Source: Nitrospira sp.
GTDB taxonomy: Bacteria > Nitrospirota > Nitrospiria > Nitrospirales > Nitrospiraceae
Direction of reading: 5' to 3'
DNA: 64,000 nucleotides
Assembly: GCA_022843785.1 (NCBI GenBank)
Contig: JALHMZ010000005.1
Coordinates: 1-64,000, forward strand
Notes under the pieces: model-generated
Database searches by the model: none
Told to the model about the DNA's origin: nothing
What the model saw: the letters and a program-made list of their open reading frames with translations, nothing else
Shown here: positions 8,873-18,234 of the stretch, in pieces
Position numbering within the stretch: position 1 is the first letter of the stretch
How the letters are laid out: every line of letters begins with the position of its first letter
Position numbers and translations under genes: made by a program

Positions 8873-9250
8873 ACGACACTGGCTCACGGAAATTGTGGCT
8901 CCGAGGTAAAGTCTGAGACACGCTGAGGCATGGGCATCTCGTCTGGGGTCTGACGGAATCCGTCTGGTTCGTGTTCCGACACAGCGCAACTCTACATGAT
9001 ATCCAGGAATACGCAATCAGGAAAATGGACCTAGACTAGAGCCATTGGTCCTTTGTTGGGCGTGGAGGTGAACATTCAGTACGCACGTGCGGGAACCCGC
9101 GCATCGGATGGGCGACCACACATGAAACAGACTGCGGCTGGAGCTACGACTGAGCCTGGGCGAGGCATTGCGTCGAGTCTGGTGTGGTGGCGGGAAATAA
9201 CGTCGCCTCCGGTGCCGCCCATTCCGATTCCCAGCGTCACCTACAGTTGT

Positions 9251-9279
9251 TTGACGCTCCCTCCCCCATCCGTTAGAAT
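9251..9279 (+). promoter_or_regulatory. Putative sigma-70 promoter for the glycosyltransferase gene
   Basis: TTGACG at 9251-9256, 17-bp spacer, TAGAAT at 9274-9279. Confidence 0.6.
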
Positions 9280-9329
9280 GCGCGCGTGAATATCCTTTGT
9301 CTAGGCCGCTGCCGGAGCATTCTCGCATT

Positions 9330-10091
9330 ATGACGCCGCCGTCCAGTTCCAGTCCCTGGGCCTCGGTCATCATTCCCATCAAGGACGAACGGGAGAACCT
9401 GTCGCCCCTTGTGGCGGGACTCTTCAAGGTGATGGACTCGCATGAGTCGTCACAGTCACGCCCATACGAAATTCTCTTTGTGGATGACGGCAGCAGCGAC
9501 GGCAGCAGCCAGGAACTGGATCGTCTCGCGGCGCAGCATCCCCAGGTCAGGGTGTTTCACTTCGACCGGAATTACGGCAAGACCTGCGCCCTCGATGCGG
9601 GATTTCGGCAGTCATCCGGCGAGATCATCATCCAAATCGACGGCGACCTCCAGCAGGACAGCGAAGATATCTTGAAGCTTCTCCCCCTCACGGCGACCCA
9701 CGATCTCGTGTGCGGCTGGAGACAGCAGCGGCAGGACGGCTTCGTAAAGATGATCTCCTCCCGAATTGCGAACCGCGTGCGAAACCGGTTCACTCACGAC
9801 GGCGTGCACGATACGGGGTGCCCACTCAAAGTATTCCGGCGCCCTGTGCTGGAGCGCATCACTCTGTACGAGGGCATGCACCGGTTCTTTCCCGCGCTGG
9901 CGCTGATGCATGGATTCACCGTGACTGAAGTGCCGGTCCGGCATTACCCGCGCATTCACGGTCAGTCGAAATACGGCATGGGCAACCGGCTGTTCAAATC
10001 CCTCTACGACCTGATCGCCGTGCGGTGGATGCAGCATCGGGTGCTGCGGTATCACTTCAAGAAGGGCGAGGGGCCAGAGGCTGGAGGCTAG
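9330..10091 (+). CDS. GT2 family glycosyltransferase (dolichol-phosphate-mannose synthase/ArnC-like)
   Basis: ASVIIPIKDERENLSPLV...ILFVDDGSSDGS...IIQIDGDLQQ; start chosen at ATG MTPPSSS. Confidence 0.9.
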   Translation: MTPPSSSSPWASVIIPIKDERENLSPLVAGLFKVMDSHESSQSRPYEILFVDDGSSDGSSQELDRLAAQHPQVRVFHFDRNYGKTCALDAGFRQSSGEIIIQIDGDLQQDSEDILKLLPLTATHDLVCGWRQQRQDGFVKMISSRIANRVRNRFTHDGVHDTGCPLKVFRRPVLERITLYEGMHRFFPALALMHGFTVTEVPVRHYPRIHGQSKYGMGNRLFKSLYDLIAVRWMQHRVLRYHFKKGEGPEAGG

Positions 10092-10482
10092 AGGTGGGAC
10101 ACAAAGGCTTTAAAGATCTCGCAGTCTGGCAAAAAGCGAAGGATCTTGCAGTATCGATTTACAGAATATCCAATAGCGAGATGAAGAGCGTTGACTTCGG
10201 CCTACGCGATCAAGTACGACGCAGCGCGGTGAGTGTTGCGAGTAATCTTGCCGAAGGAGACGAACGCGATACCGACAAGGAATCGGTCAGATATTTTTTC
10301 ATTGCCAAAGGTTCAGTCGCTGAATTACGCACACAACTTCAGATCGCACATGAATCAGGCTACCTCAACGGAACCATGTATGAAACACTCGAAAAAGAAT
10401 ACTCCACTCTGGGCAAACGGATCGGCAAACTCATCCAGGCGAGACGCACATCCCCTCGCCTCTAGCCCCTCGCCTCTGGCCT
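10072..10482. repeat. Imperfect inverted repeats (10072-10099 and 10451-10482) bracketing a four-helix-bundle gene
   Basis: Left GGCCAGAGGCTGGAGGCTAGAGGTGGGA. Right, reverse complement, GGCCAGAGGCGAGGGGCTAGAGGCGAGGGGA. They share GGCCAGAGGC and GGCTAGAGG. Confidence 0.8.
10094..10465 (+). CDS. Four-helix-bundle protein (S23 / 23S rRNA intervening-sequence family)
   Basis: GTG start: VGHKGFKDLAVWQKAKDLAVSIYRISNSEMKSVDFGLRDQVRRSAVSVASNLAEGDERDTDKESVRYFFIAKGSVAELRTQLQIAHESGYL; family hallmarks FKDLxVWQKA, RRSAVSVASNLAEG and KGSVAELRTQL. Confidence 0.92.
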   Translation: MGHKGFKDLAVWQKAKDLAVSIYRISNSEMKSVDFGLRDQVRRSAVSVASNLAEGDERDTDKESVRYFFIAKGSVAELRTQLQIAHESGYLNGTMYETLEKEYSTLGKRIGKLIQARRTSPRL

Positions 10483-10486
10483 ATCC

Positions 10487-10786
10487 ATGAGTCTCGAAAC
10501 TATTTGGATCGCCATCGGCTTCCTCGGCCAAGGCCTCTTTTTCGGCCGCTGGGTGGTCCAATGGATCGCCTCTGAAAAGAAGGCTGCGAGCGAGGTCCCC
10601 GTATCGTTTTGGTATATGAGCCTGATCGGCGGACTCATCACGCTGGCCTATGCGATCTATCGTAAAGATCCGGTCTTCATCGCCGGACAAAGTGTCGGCT
10701 CGGTCGTGTACATACGCAACCTGATGCTTATCCGACGCACAGACCACTCCAAGGGACAAGCCGACCCGCCGGCCCAACAGACATGA
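10487..10786 (+). CDS. Lipid-A-disaccharide synthase N-terminal-domain (LAB_N) membrane protein
   Basis: IGFLGQGLFFGRWVVQWIASEKKAASEVPVSFWYMSLIGGLITLAYAIYRKDPVFIAGQ. Confidence 0.88.
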   Translation: MSLETIWIAIGFLGQGLFFGRWVVQWIASEKKAASEVPVSFWYMSLIGGLITLAYAIYRKDPVFIAGQSVGSVVYIRNLMLIRRTDHSKGQADPPAQQT

Positions 10787-10846
10787 TCGCTCGACGAAGC
10801 ACCCGTTTCCACATGCCCCATCCCGTCTGTCACCGAAAGCCCTCGC

Positions 10847-12613
10847 GTGCTTGACGACCGCCAGCCCAACCAGTGGACGACGATAGTGATTCTCCTCGCC
10901 CTCTCGAGCCTGCTCCTCTTTCTGGGCCTCGGCGATATGGGCCTCACTGACCGCGATGAAGGACGAAATGCCGAAGCCGGCCGTGAAATGTTCGCGTCCG
11001 GAGACCTCATCACGCCCACATTCAATGGAGAACTGCGCGTCGCCAAGCCGGTCTTCGTGTACTGGCTGATGACCATCTCTTACCATGTGTTTGGTGTGAA
11101 CGAGTTCGCGGCGCGTACTCCCTCCGCCCTGTTCGGCGTGGCGTTGATCCTCATGCACTATGTGTTTCTTACCCGGCTGCGGGGTCCGACTGCCGGCCTC
11201 ATCGGCGCCCTCATGCTGTTGTTGAATATCGAGATGCTCGCGCTGGGGCGCATGGCCATCACCGACAGCGTCCTGATTTTCTTCACCACACTGTCACTCT
11301 ATGGATTCTGGTTGGGCCTGCATGAACCGGGTGCCGGACGGCATTGGATCTGGGGCTTCTACGTCGGCATGGCCCTCGCCACCCTGACAAAAGGGCCGGT
11401 CGGATTTCTGGTTCCGTTGCTGACCGCCGGACTCTATCTGACGGCGGCACGGCGCTGGACGATCTTCTGGCAACGCGGCTTTCCCATCGCCGGCACGGTG
11501 GTGGTCATGCTGCTCGCCGGTCCATGGTATGTCGCCATGTTCCTCATCCACGGCGATGCGTACAGCTCGCAGGCGAAAGTCCACACCGTCGGGCGATTCC
11601 TCGCTCCGATGGAGGGCCACGGAGTCGGCTTCTGGTTTTATGTGCCCGTGCTGCTGCTGGGGTTTTTCCCCTGGAGCCTGATGCTCCCCGCTGCATTCGC
11701 TCAAACCTATAAAAGCTGGAGGGAACAGCGTAGTCTTGCAGACGCCGGCGCAACACCGGTGGACTCGCACGCCGACTCAGGATCAGGCAAGGAGTTGGAA
11801 TGGTTTGCGGCACTGTGGCTGGTCGGCACTTTCATATTTTTTACCGTATCTTCAACCAGACTGCCGCACTATATCGGGCCGCTGTTTCCGGCCGCATCGG
11901 TGTTGGCGGCGTTGTATTGGGCGCGGGCACTGAAGGACCCTTCGACCGCAGGCATCCGCGGCTCAATCCATGCCGTAACGGGTGTCGGCTATCTCTTGGC
12001 CATCGGATTTGCCTCTTTGCCGTGGCTCTATAGCAAATTCGCAGGAAAACTCGTCAAGGAGTTTCCTACAGCCGTCCAGTTTGATCTGGGTATCGGCCCC
12101 TATCTGGCCGCAGCAGTGCTCTTGATCGGGATGGGACTGGTCGGCTATTTCGGTCTTAATGAGGCAAGACGTGACACAGCCTTCGGCATAGCAGGCAGCG
12201 TGGTGGCGACGGTGTTTCTCCTCGCCGTCCTCACCGTCATCCCCGGACTCAATCGATATGCCATTGCGCCTCCGCAAGAACTGGCTTACGCAGCGGGACT
12301 GAATCTCGACCCGGAGGATCAATTGATCGCGTTCGGCACGCTACGGCCTTCCATGGCCTTCTATTCGAGACGCAAGGTGCTGTTCATACCGCCCGGAGAA
12401 TCCAAGCGGCTTCAGGCTGCATTGGCATATCCCGGCCGTACAATGATCCTCCTGCCGGAAACGATGCAGGAGGCCCTGCCGAAAGAAGCGGCCACCTATC
12501 AACCGATCCTCAAGCGATACGGCTACATTCTCCTCGCCTCTCAACCGATGGTGACGATACCCCAGTCGGCAACGCCGGAGCAGCCCTCGCTTCCTCAAAT
12601 TCACGGCCACTAA
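10847..12613 (+). CDS. ArnT-like/PMT family glycosyltransferase, multi-pass membrane
   Basis: GLTDRDEGRNAEAGREMFASGDLITPTFNGELRVAKPVFVYWLM and multiple TM segments. Confidence 0.88.
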   Translation: MLDDRQPNQWTTIVILLALSSLLLFLGLGDMGLTDRDEGRNAEAGREMFASGDLITPTFNGELRVAKPVFVYWLMTISYHVFGVNEFAARTPSALFGVALILMHYVFLTRLRGPTAGLIGALMLLLNIEMLALGRMAITDSVLIFFTTLSLYGFWLGLHEPGAGRHWIWGFYVGMALATLTKGPVGFLVPLLTAGLYLTAARRWTIFWQRGFPIAGTVVVMLLAGPWYVAMFLIHGDAYSSQAKVHTVGRFLAPMEGHGVGFWFYVPVLLLGFFPWSLMLPAAFAQTYKSWREQRSLADAGATPVDSHADSGSGKELEWFAALWLVGTFIFFTVSSTRLPHYIGPLFPAASVLAALYWARALKDPSTAGIRGSIHAVTGVGYLLAIGFASLPWLYSKFAGKLVKEFPTAVQFDLGIGPYLAAAVLLIGMGLVGYFGLNEARRDTAFGIAGSVVATVFLLAVLTVIPGLNRYAIAPPQELAYAAGLNLDPEDQLIAFGTLRPSMAFYSRRKVLFIPPGESKRLQAALAYPGRTMILLPETMQEALPKEAATYQPILKRYGYILLASQPMVTIPQSATPEQPSLPQIHGH

Positions 12614-12670
12614 TGATCTGCTAGTAGTTCATTGACAAATGGGATGACGGCACTAGAAGCGGATTGTCTA

Positions 12671-12849
12671 CAGGCCGTCCAGCAAGGCCGCAGCGAGCGA
12701 AGAGGCGAGGAGGTACATACCAAGCTTCGCTTGAACCGCTCGCTTCGATCACATGCGAGCGGATAAGTTCCTTGCCTCCACAGGTTCCACGCGTTGAGCC
12801 TCTGAGCGATGCGAGAATGCCGCTGGCGGACTTTATCAACAGCCTGTCA
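12671..12849. repeat. Intergenic partly palindromic repeat-like element
   Basis: GGCCGTCCAGCAAGGCCGCAGCGAGCGAAGAGGCGAGG ... GTTGAGCCTCTGAGCGATGCGAGAATGCCGCTGGCGGAC, imperfect arms; internal perfect stem CCGCTCGC/GCGAGCGG. Confidence 0.5.
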
Positions 12850-13983
12850 GAACGGCAGGACGCCTCGCCCGTCATAGAGTATCAACAGGGCAAGTATGAC
12901 CGCGCCGAGCAGAGCACTTTCCCTCACCAGCAGCCAGGTGCGGCCATGGTGGGTTGTTTCTTCCGCCGCCAGCGTCATGTTGAACGCCACTGCGACGCAC
13001 GCGAATCCAACTGCCGCCACCGCATAGAGCGATGTCGTGAGGGATGCCAGGCCATACACAATCAGGATCCACGACAGCGTTGCCTGCCGATTCACGCCTG
13101 ATGCGTTGTAGCCGATCCACTCGATTCTACGGAGCCATAGCCCGCTCGCCGTTACCGCCAGGCCGAGGCCGATGAAGAGAGCCCCGACGATTCCTTCCTC
13201 CGCCGGTCTCGATAGAGCCCAGAGCAGAGCCAGCGCTACGGAAACCCCCATCGCAGCCTGCCGAATCCCATCCTGGAGCGAGGAGCGCCATTGTTTCAAC
13301 GGCGCAGCGGCGATGACGCCACTGATCACACCCATCGCGGCTCCGCCCAGCACGTCGGTTGGGAAATGAGAACCACGCAGGATTCGGCTGAGCGCGACAA
13401 ACGCCGCGATCCCCAGACACAACGGACCCACGGCAGGAAATCGTTTGGCCAGCACGGTCGCCACGGCAAAGCTGGCGGCGGAGTGCCCGGAAGGAAATGA
13501 GTCAAGGCCGGAGGCCCAGGATGGAGCGAGTTGCCATTCTCCGGAATGGGCAAATTTTGGTCGAGGCCTGCCGATCAGATGCTTCAATCCATTGACGACC
13601 AATGCTGCGAGCCCGTGCGCAAGCAGGGTTTGGATCCCGGCTGCTTTGACTGTCGCCTGCGAGAAGAACCACCCGACCGCCAGAAGCCCAACGCTGGCGG
13701 CAACCAGATGTGTCCCTTCACCAATCCAATCTCCTGCGTCGCTGGTGAATGCCATCCAGGGAACAGTGAGCTGGTTCCAGGGAAGATGAATCGTGACCGA
13801 CCGCACATAGCGAACGATAGGAAGATCGAACTGGGACAGTCCTACGAAGGCGACGATCAGCGCGGCACAAGAGCAGCCGAACGCCGTGACAAGTGCCGTC
13901 GTCTGTAACCACGTCCGGCCTGCAGTGCGATCAGAGGAACCCTGATCGTCACCAAGGACCTCTGGTTCCTCCTGACTCGTCAC
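12847..13983 (-). CDS. PAP2 superfamily phosphatase (membrane)
   Basis: KHLIGRPRP...SFPSGHSAASFAVA...SRILRGSHFPTDVLGGAAMG. Confidence 0.9.
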   Translation of the reverse strand: MTSQEEPEVLGDDQGSSDRTAGRTWLQTTALVTAFGCSCAALIVAFVGLSQFDLPIVRYVRSVTIHLPWNQLTVPWMAFTSDAGDWIGEGTHLVAASVGLLAVGWFFSQATVKAAGIQTLLAHGLAALVVNGLKHLIGRPRPKFAHSGEWQLAPSWASGLDSFPSGHSAASFAVATVLAKRFPAVGPLCLGIAAFVALSRILRGSHFPTDVLGGAAMGVISGVIAAAPLKQWRSSLQDGIRQAAMGVSVALALLWALSRPAEEGIVGALFIGLGLAVTASGLWLRRIEWIGYNASGVNRQATLSWILIVYGLASLTTSLYAVAAVGFACVAVAFNMTLAAEETTHHGRTWLLVRESALLGAVILALLILYDGRGVLPF

Positions 13984-14008
13984 CGGTCACTCATGATCGA
14001 CCGCTGCT

Positions 14009-15139
14009 TTATGGAATCCAATCGGCCAGGAACACGTTGAACTCGCCCGGCTCCTTCGCATTGCGGTCTGAAGCCCACACCAGACGCTTCCCATCCGGAG
14101 AAAACATGGGAAAACTGTTGAAGCGTCCTTCTACCGTCAGACGTTCCAACGCCGTCCCATCATCACCCACCAGATACAGATGAAAGCTGGGCCGCCCCCC
14201 CTCGCCTCTGGTTTCCACATTGGAGGAGAAAATGATGCGCCGGCCGTCGGGATGAAAGAAGGGGGAAAAATTCGAGGCCCTGTTGGAAGTGACCTGTTTC
14301 TTGCCTGATCCATCGGCGTTCATGATAAATATTTCAAGCTGCCCCGGCTCGACCAGCCCCTGCGCCAACAGTTCCTGATAACGGGCAATCTCGGCCGGAT
14401 CGGTCGGATGCGCTGCACGATAGACGATCCGCCGGCTGTCCGGTGAGAAAAATGCGCCGCCGTCGTAACCCACGTCATCGGTCAACCGCCGAACTTTCGT
14501 GCCGTCAGGATTCATCGCATAGAGATCAAGATCTCCATCCTTCACCGAGGTCCACACAATGGTCTTGCCGTCAGGCGAGACGGTGGCTTCCGCGTCATAG
14601 CCTGGCGTCGTCGTCAACCGCTGCAGCCCTTGACCATCGATCCCCACGGCATACACATCATAGTCATCGAGCGCCCATCGATAGGCGCCGTCCCGCTTCG
14701 GCTTCGGAGGACAATTCGGCCCGGCTGCATGCGTAGAAGAGTAGAGCAGCCGTCGATCCCCGGGAAAAAAGTACCCGCAGGTCGTGGCGCCCGCGCCGGT
14801 GCTCACGAGCCGCGCCTGAGAACCGTCCAAGTCCATGACGAACATCTGATAACAGCCCAGCCCGGTATCGGCTGGGCGCAACGTGGACGCAAATGAATCC
14901 TTCGTCCAATCGTTGGTGGATTGCAAAATCAGTTTATTCCCGTCGAACGAAAAGTAGGCCTCAGCATTCTGGCGGCCGAAGGTGAGCTGGCGGATGTTGG
15001 CAAGATGGCGTTCGGTGGAACCAGACAGGGCCTTCGCGGGGTCCTTCGGACGGTCTCCCACTACAGTGCATGCCGACAGAGAGAACGCCAGACAAAGGCT
15101 TCCCAACAGCACTCTCACAGGCCTAGTGACTCGATTCAA
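14009..15139 (-). CDS. TolB-like PD40 beta-propeller lipoprotein
   Basis: Lipobox-like FSLSAC; repeated FSPDGKRLVWASD/VSPDGKTIVWTS motifs. Confidence 0.88.
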   Translation of the reverse strand: MNRVTRPVRVLLGSLCLAFSLSACTVVGDRPKDPAKALSGSTERHLANIRQLTFGRQNAEAYFSFDGNKLILQSTNDWTKDSFASTLRPADTGLGCYQMFVMDLDGSQARLVSTGAGATTCGYFFPGDRRLLYSSTHAAGPNCPPKPKRDGAYRWALDDYDVYAVGIDGQGLQRLTTTPGYDAEATVSPDGKTIVWTSVKDGDLDLYAMNPDGTKVRRLTDDVGYDGGAFFSPDSRRIVYRAAHPTDPAEIARYQELLAQGLVEPGQLEIFIMNADGSGKKQVTSNRASNFSPFFHPDGRRIIFSSNVETRGEGGRPSFHLYLVGDDGTALERLTVEGRFNSFPMFSPDGKRLVWASDRNAKEPGEFNVFLADWIP

Positions 15140-17336
15140 TCCGCACCTCCTTCATCTCCGGCTCATTCTGCCAAAGGCCACGCTTCACCGCAGCTCCATC
15201 GTTGAATATGACATAGCTCTGCCAGCCGTAATAGAACAAAAACCGCGAGACCTTCGCAACCGCTTGGGAACTTGCGCCATAAAGAATCGTGACGACGCTG
15301 CCCGGCACGTCCGCCCGACGGCAAGACAGCAATGCCGCGGCCGCCGGCCCACTATGGGTCTGGCCGTCGATCTGAAAACCCTCGCTCCCCAAGACGGCCA
15401 GATTTCCACAGGACTCTCGTACAATCGACTGAACCAGACCCTGTTGATCCGGCCCTGCCAACACAAGCACCGACCCCTCCGGCGGAAGAGGCTTGCCATC
15501 TATGGACGACACCCTGGTGCGCTGAGATTCCGGCAGTTGTGCTTCCTGATCGGTAATACGAGTGACGACGTGCTGCAACGGAGAAGCAGGATCCGTAAAT
15601 GCCTTCATGACCGTCCGATGTCGGTCGGTCACATAGCCGTTCAGCATCGGCGGCAATTGAACCCGTGCCAACCGGCGAAAGGTCATCCACTCCGGGTCAA
15701 GCTGCACCAGCAGGGGCTGATCCTGGACGGTCAACTCCGCCATGTGTTCCGATGACAGACCGATCGATACCCATCTGGTTTCCGTACCATGTTTCATCAC
15801 AATTGTGACAGGAACCGCCATCCGAAACGGACGGCCGCCCTGTTGAATATGAACCGTCAGCCGCCAGGCATCGCCCCCGTCGGTTCCATGCACTCGAGAG
15901 GCAGCCGCCTCGCCAAACGACAAGGACGGCGAGCCGCCCCGTTCAACCCATTGTTCAAAAAACCACCCGAGATCCCGACGGCTTTCTTCTGCAAACACAG
16001 CCTCAATGTTCTCCCAGTCGGCCGTGCGATTACGGTACCGGCTGACGAACGTCTTCAGCCCACGCCAGAATGCCTCGTCTCCGATTTCCCGTCGCAGCAG
16101 GTGAAACACAAAGGCGGATTTGTGGTAGCCGATGGCGTTGTCCCGTTCATCGCGTTTCCGGACGAAGGCAGCCACCGGATAGTCTTGGTCCGGAGGCACA
16201 TGAACACTATAGCCCTGAAGCATCAACCGCCGCTGCTCAATCGCTTGCCGGTCATCGTGCGTCCATTCGTGCCAATAATAATTCGCCAAGTAGGTCGTCA
16301 ATCCTTCGACCCAGTTGGCTTGATCGGCTCGGTTGAATACCGAATTGCCGATCCATGAATGTACGATCTCATGCCCCAGAGCATAGGGCTGCACATAGTG
16401 CCGTTTGATGCTGCCGCTGCCCAGCAATGTAAATGACGGCATGCCGAGCCCGCTGGCGAAGAAGTTCTCCACCACTGCAAACTTTTCAAATGGAAACTCG
16501 CCCAGGATCGGAATATAGACATCGAGGTAGTTCGACGTGGCGTCGAGATACTCATCCGCCAGCCCCGCATTGTCGGGGAAGAAATACGTCGCCAGCTCAA
16601 TCGACTGTCCATTGCGGCTTTTCCACGCACGCGACTTGATGACAAACCTATTGGCCACCAGTGTCAACGCTTCTGATCGATCCGAAACGACCCACGTCGA
16701 GGAGACGTGCTCTCCATCCATCGTCTCCTCTGTTTTTCGCCCTTGTGTCACCACGGACCACCCCTGCGGAACCAGGGCTGTAAGCCGATAGGCACTGAGC
16801 GACCCTGCGATATCCGGATACCATTGGCTTTCGCTGCTCAGGTACACGCCTTCTGGTCCGATATGTCCGGCTGTCTCGCTGGGCGTCACAAATCTCAGAT
16901 GGCGCGGTTCTTTTGGCGGATCGTCGATGGTTCCCCGATAGATCCATACCAGAGTCACACGCCCGTCATGCGCCCCAGGAAGAGTGGCAGTGACTCTTTG
17001 CTCAGGTGGATGCACAACTTGCTCTGTCGTAAACGACACTGCCGTATCAGATACTGCGGCAGTACTCGCTGCGGGATGAGTTTTCAAGAGAATGCGATCG
17101 ATCTTTACTGTCGGCGAGATCGAGAAGGTCACCGTCGCCGCACGGAGCGGCAATTCGATATCGATCTGATCTCGCCCGATCAATTCATGGGTGGAAGGAC
17201 GCAATTCGACAGTGAGATCATGGCTGAGCACGACAGGACGATCGGAAAGAGACGACGCAGCCACACCGGGGGCCCACATGCCGGAGAGGCAGAGAAGTCC
17301 GATGATGGCAGACACGGAGCAGAGTCTGGAAAACAT
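15123..17336 (-). CDS. M1-family metallopeptidase
   Basis: GHEIVHSWIGNSV zinc motif with downstream Glu (NWVEGLTTYLANY); signal peptide from MFSRLCSVS. Confidence 0.88.
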   Translation of the reverse strand: MFSRLCSVSAIIGLLCLSGMWAPGVAASSLSDRPVVLSHDLTVELRPSTHELIGRDQIDIELPLRAATVTFSISPTVKIDRILLKTHPAASTAAVSDTAVSFTTEQVVHPPEQRVTATLPGAHDGRVTLVWIYRGTIDDPPKEPRHLRFVTPSETAGHIGPEGVYLSSESQWYPDIAGSLSAYRLTALVPQGWSVVTQGRKTEETMDGEHVSSTWVVSDRSEALTLVANRFVIKSRAWKSRNGQSIELATYFFPDNAGLADEYLDATSNYLDVYIPILGEFPFEKFAVVENFFASGLGMPSFTLLGSGSIKRHYVQPYALGHEIVHSWIGNSVFNRADQANWVEGLTTYLANYYWHEWTHDDRQAIEQRRLMLQGYSVHVPPDQDYPVAAFVRKRDERDNAIGYHKSAFVFHLLRREIGDEAFWRGLKTFVSRYRNRTADWENIEAVFAEESRRDLGWFFEQWVERGGSPSLSFGEAAASRVHGTDGGDAWRLTVHIQQGGRPFRMAVPVTIVMKHGTETRWVSIGLSSEHMAELTVQDQPLLVQLDPEWMTFRRLARVQLPPMLNGYVTDRHRTVMKAFTDPASPLQHVVTRITDQEAQLPESQRTRVSSIDGKPLPPEGSVLVLAGPDQQGLVQSIVRESCGNLAVLGSEGFQIDGQTHSGPAAAALLSCRRADVPGSVVTILYGASSQAVAKVSRFLFYYGWQSYVIFNDGAAVKRGLWQNEPEMKEVRIESSH

Positions 17337-17347
17337 CGAGAGAATTA

Positions 17348-18133
17348 TTAACACTCGCGGCAGACGAGTACAAGCTGGATTGCGGTCAGCAGACACTCCA
17401 AATCAATCGGTTTCAGCAGGACTTCCTGCGGGCTCAACGCCCATGCCTCATCGAGCAATTCCTCATTGTGGCTCCCCGTCATAATGATGATGCCCCCCGG
17501 ATATTCCTTTTCACGCAGGGCGCGCAACACATCAATACCCGACATGCCCGGCATAATCAGATCGAGCACAATGGCGTCAGGCATGACATCTTCCACAACC
17601 CGCAATGCATCCTGTCCATCCGTGATACCCAACGCGCGGTACCCGCGCAAGCTCAAGAACTGGACAAGCAGATCACAGACGAGGGGATCGTCATCCACCA
17701 CCAAAACCGATTCATCGATCTGTTCTGATTTCCCTCCGTTGGCGACCAGAACCGGCGCCGCAGTCGGGTGTATGGGCAGCTGTGCAGCGCGCTGGACGGC
17801 TTCGACGAGAACATCCAGAGACAGTCCTTTGCGGACAAAGTCGGTCACGCGCAGAGCCCGTGCTTGATTCTCCTGCACCTCTGTGGCTCCCCCACCGAGT
17901 ATGATCACCGGTGCATGAGGATCGACCGCGCGAATCTCTTTCAGGACGATAAGCCCATCCATCTCCGGCATCCGCAGGTCCAACAGCGTGACTCGGGGAG
18001 CATGCTTGCGAAAGAGATTGAGACCTTCGAGCCCGCTCGTGGTGGAAATAACCTGGTACCCGTGGCGGGTAAACACATTCTGCAGCAAATCGCAGTTCAT
18101 TTGATCGTCATCGACAATCAAGATCTTCATCAT
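17348..18133 (-). CDS. Tandem double-receiver response regulator without output domain
   Basis: Two REC domains: KILIVDDDQ...LLDLRMPEMDG and VLVVDDDPL...VLDLIMPGMSG. Confidence 0.92.
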   Translation of the reverse strand: MMKILIVDDDQMNCDLLQNVFTRHGYQVISTTSGLEGLNLFRKHAPRVTLLDLRMPEMDGLIVLKEIRAVDPHAPVIILGGGATEVQENQARALRVTDFVRKGLSLDVLVEAVQRAAQLPIHPTAAPVLVANGGKSEQIDESVLVVDDDPLVCDLLVQFLSLRGYRALGITDGQDALRVVEDVMPDAIVLDLIMPGMSGIDVLRALREKEYPGGIIIMTGSHNEELLDEAWALSPQEVLLKPIDLECLLTAIQLVLVCREC

Positions 18134-18234
18134 CAGCGTTCACCCTCCAGGCCCGCGTGCATACCGCTCGCGCATGAACCGCCAGCGAAGAAAGATTAAC
18201 ACGGAACCCGGAAGACAAGAAGACAAATGCAGAG

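Noticed and set aside
9017-9427. Minus-strand 136-aa ORF
   Set aside because: Overlaps the glycosyltransferase promoter and start; basic low-complexity sequence with no domain features.
10072-10482. Diversity-generating retroelement (Avd-like protein)
   Set aside because: No reverse transcriptase, template repeat or variable repeat seen nearby; the protein fits the solo S23 family.
14982-15755. + strand 257-aa ORF
   Set aside because: Antisense to the TolB-like and M1 peptidase genes; no recognisable domain.
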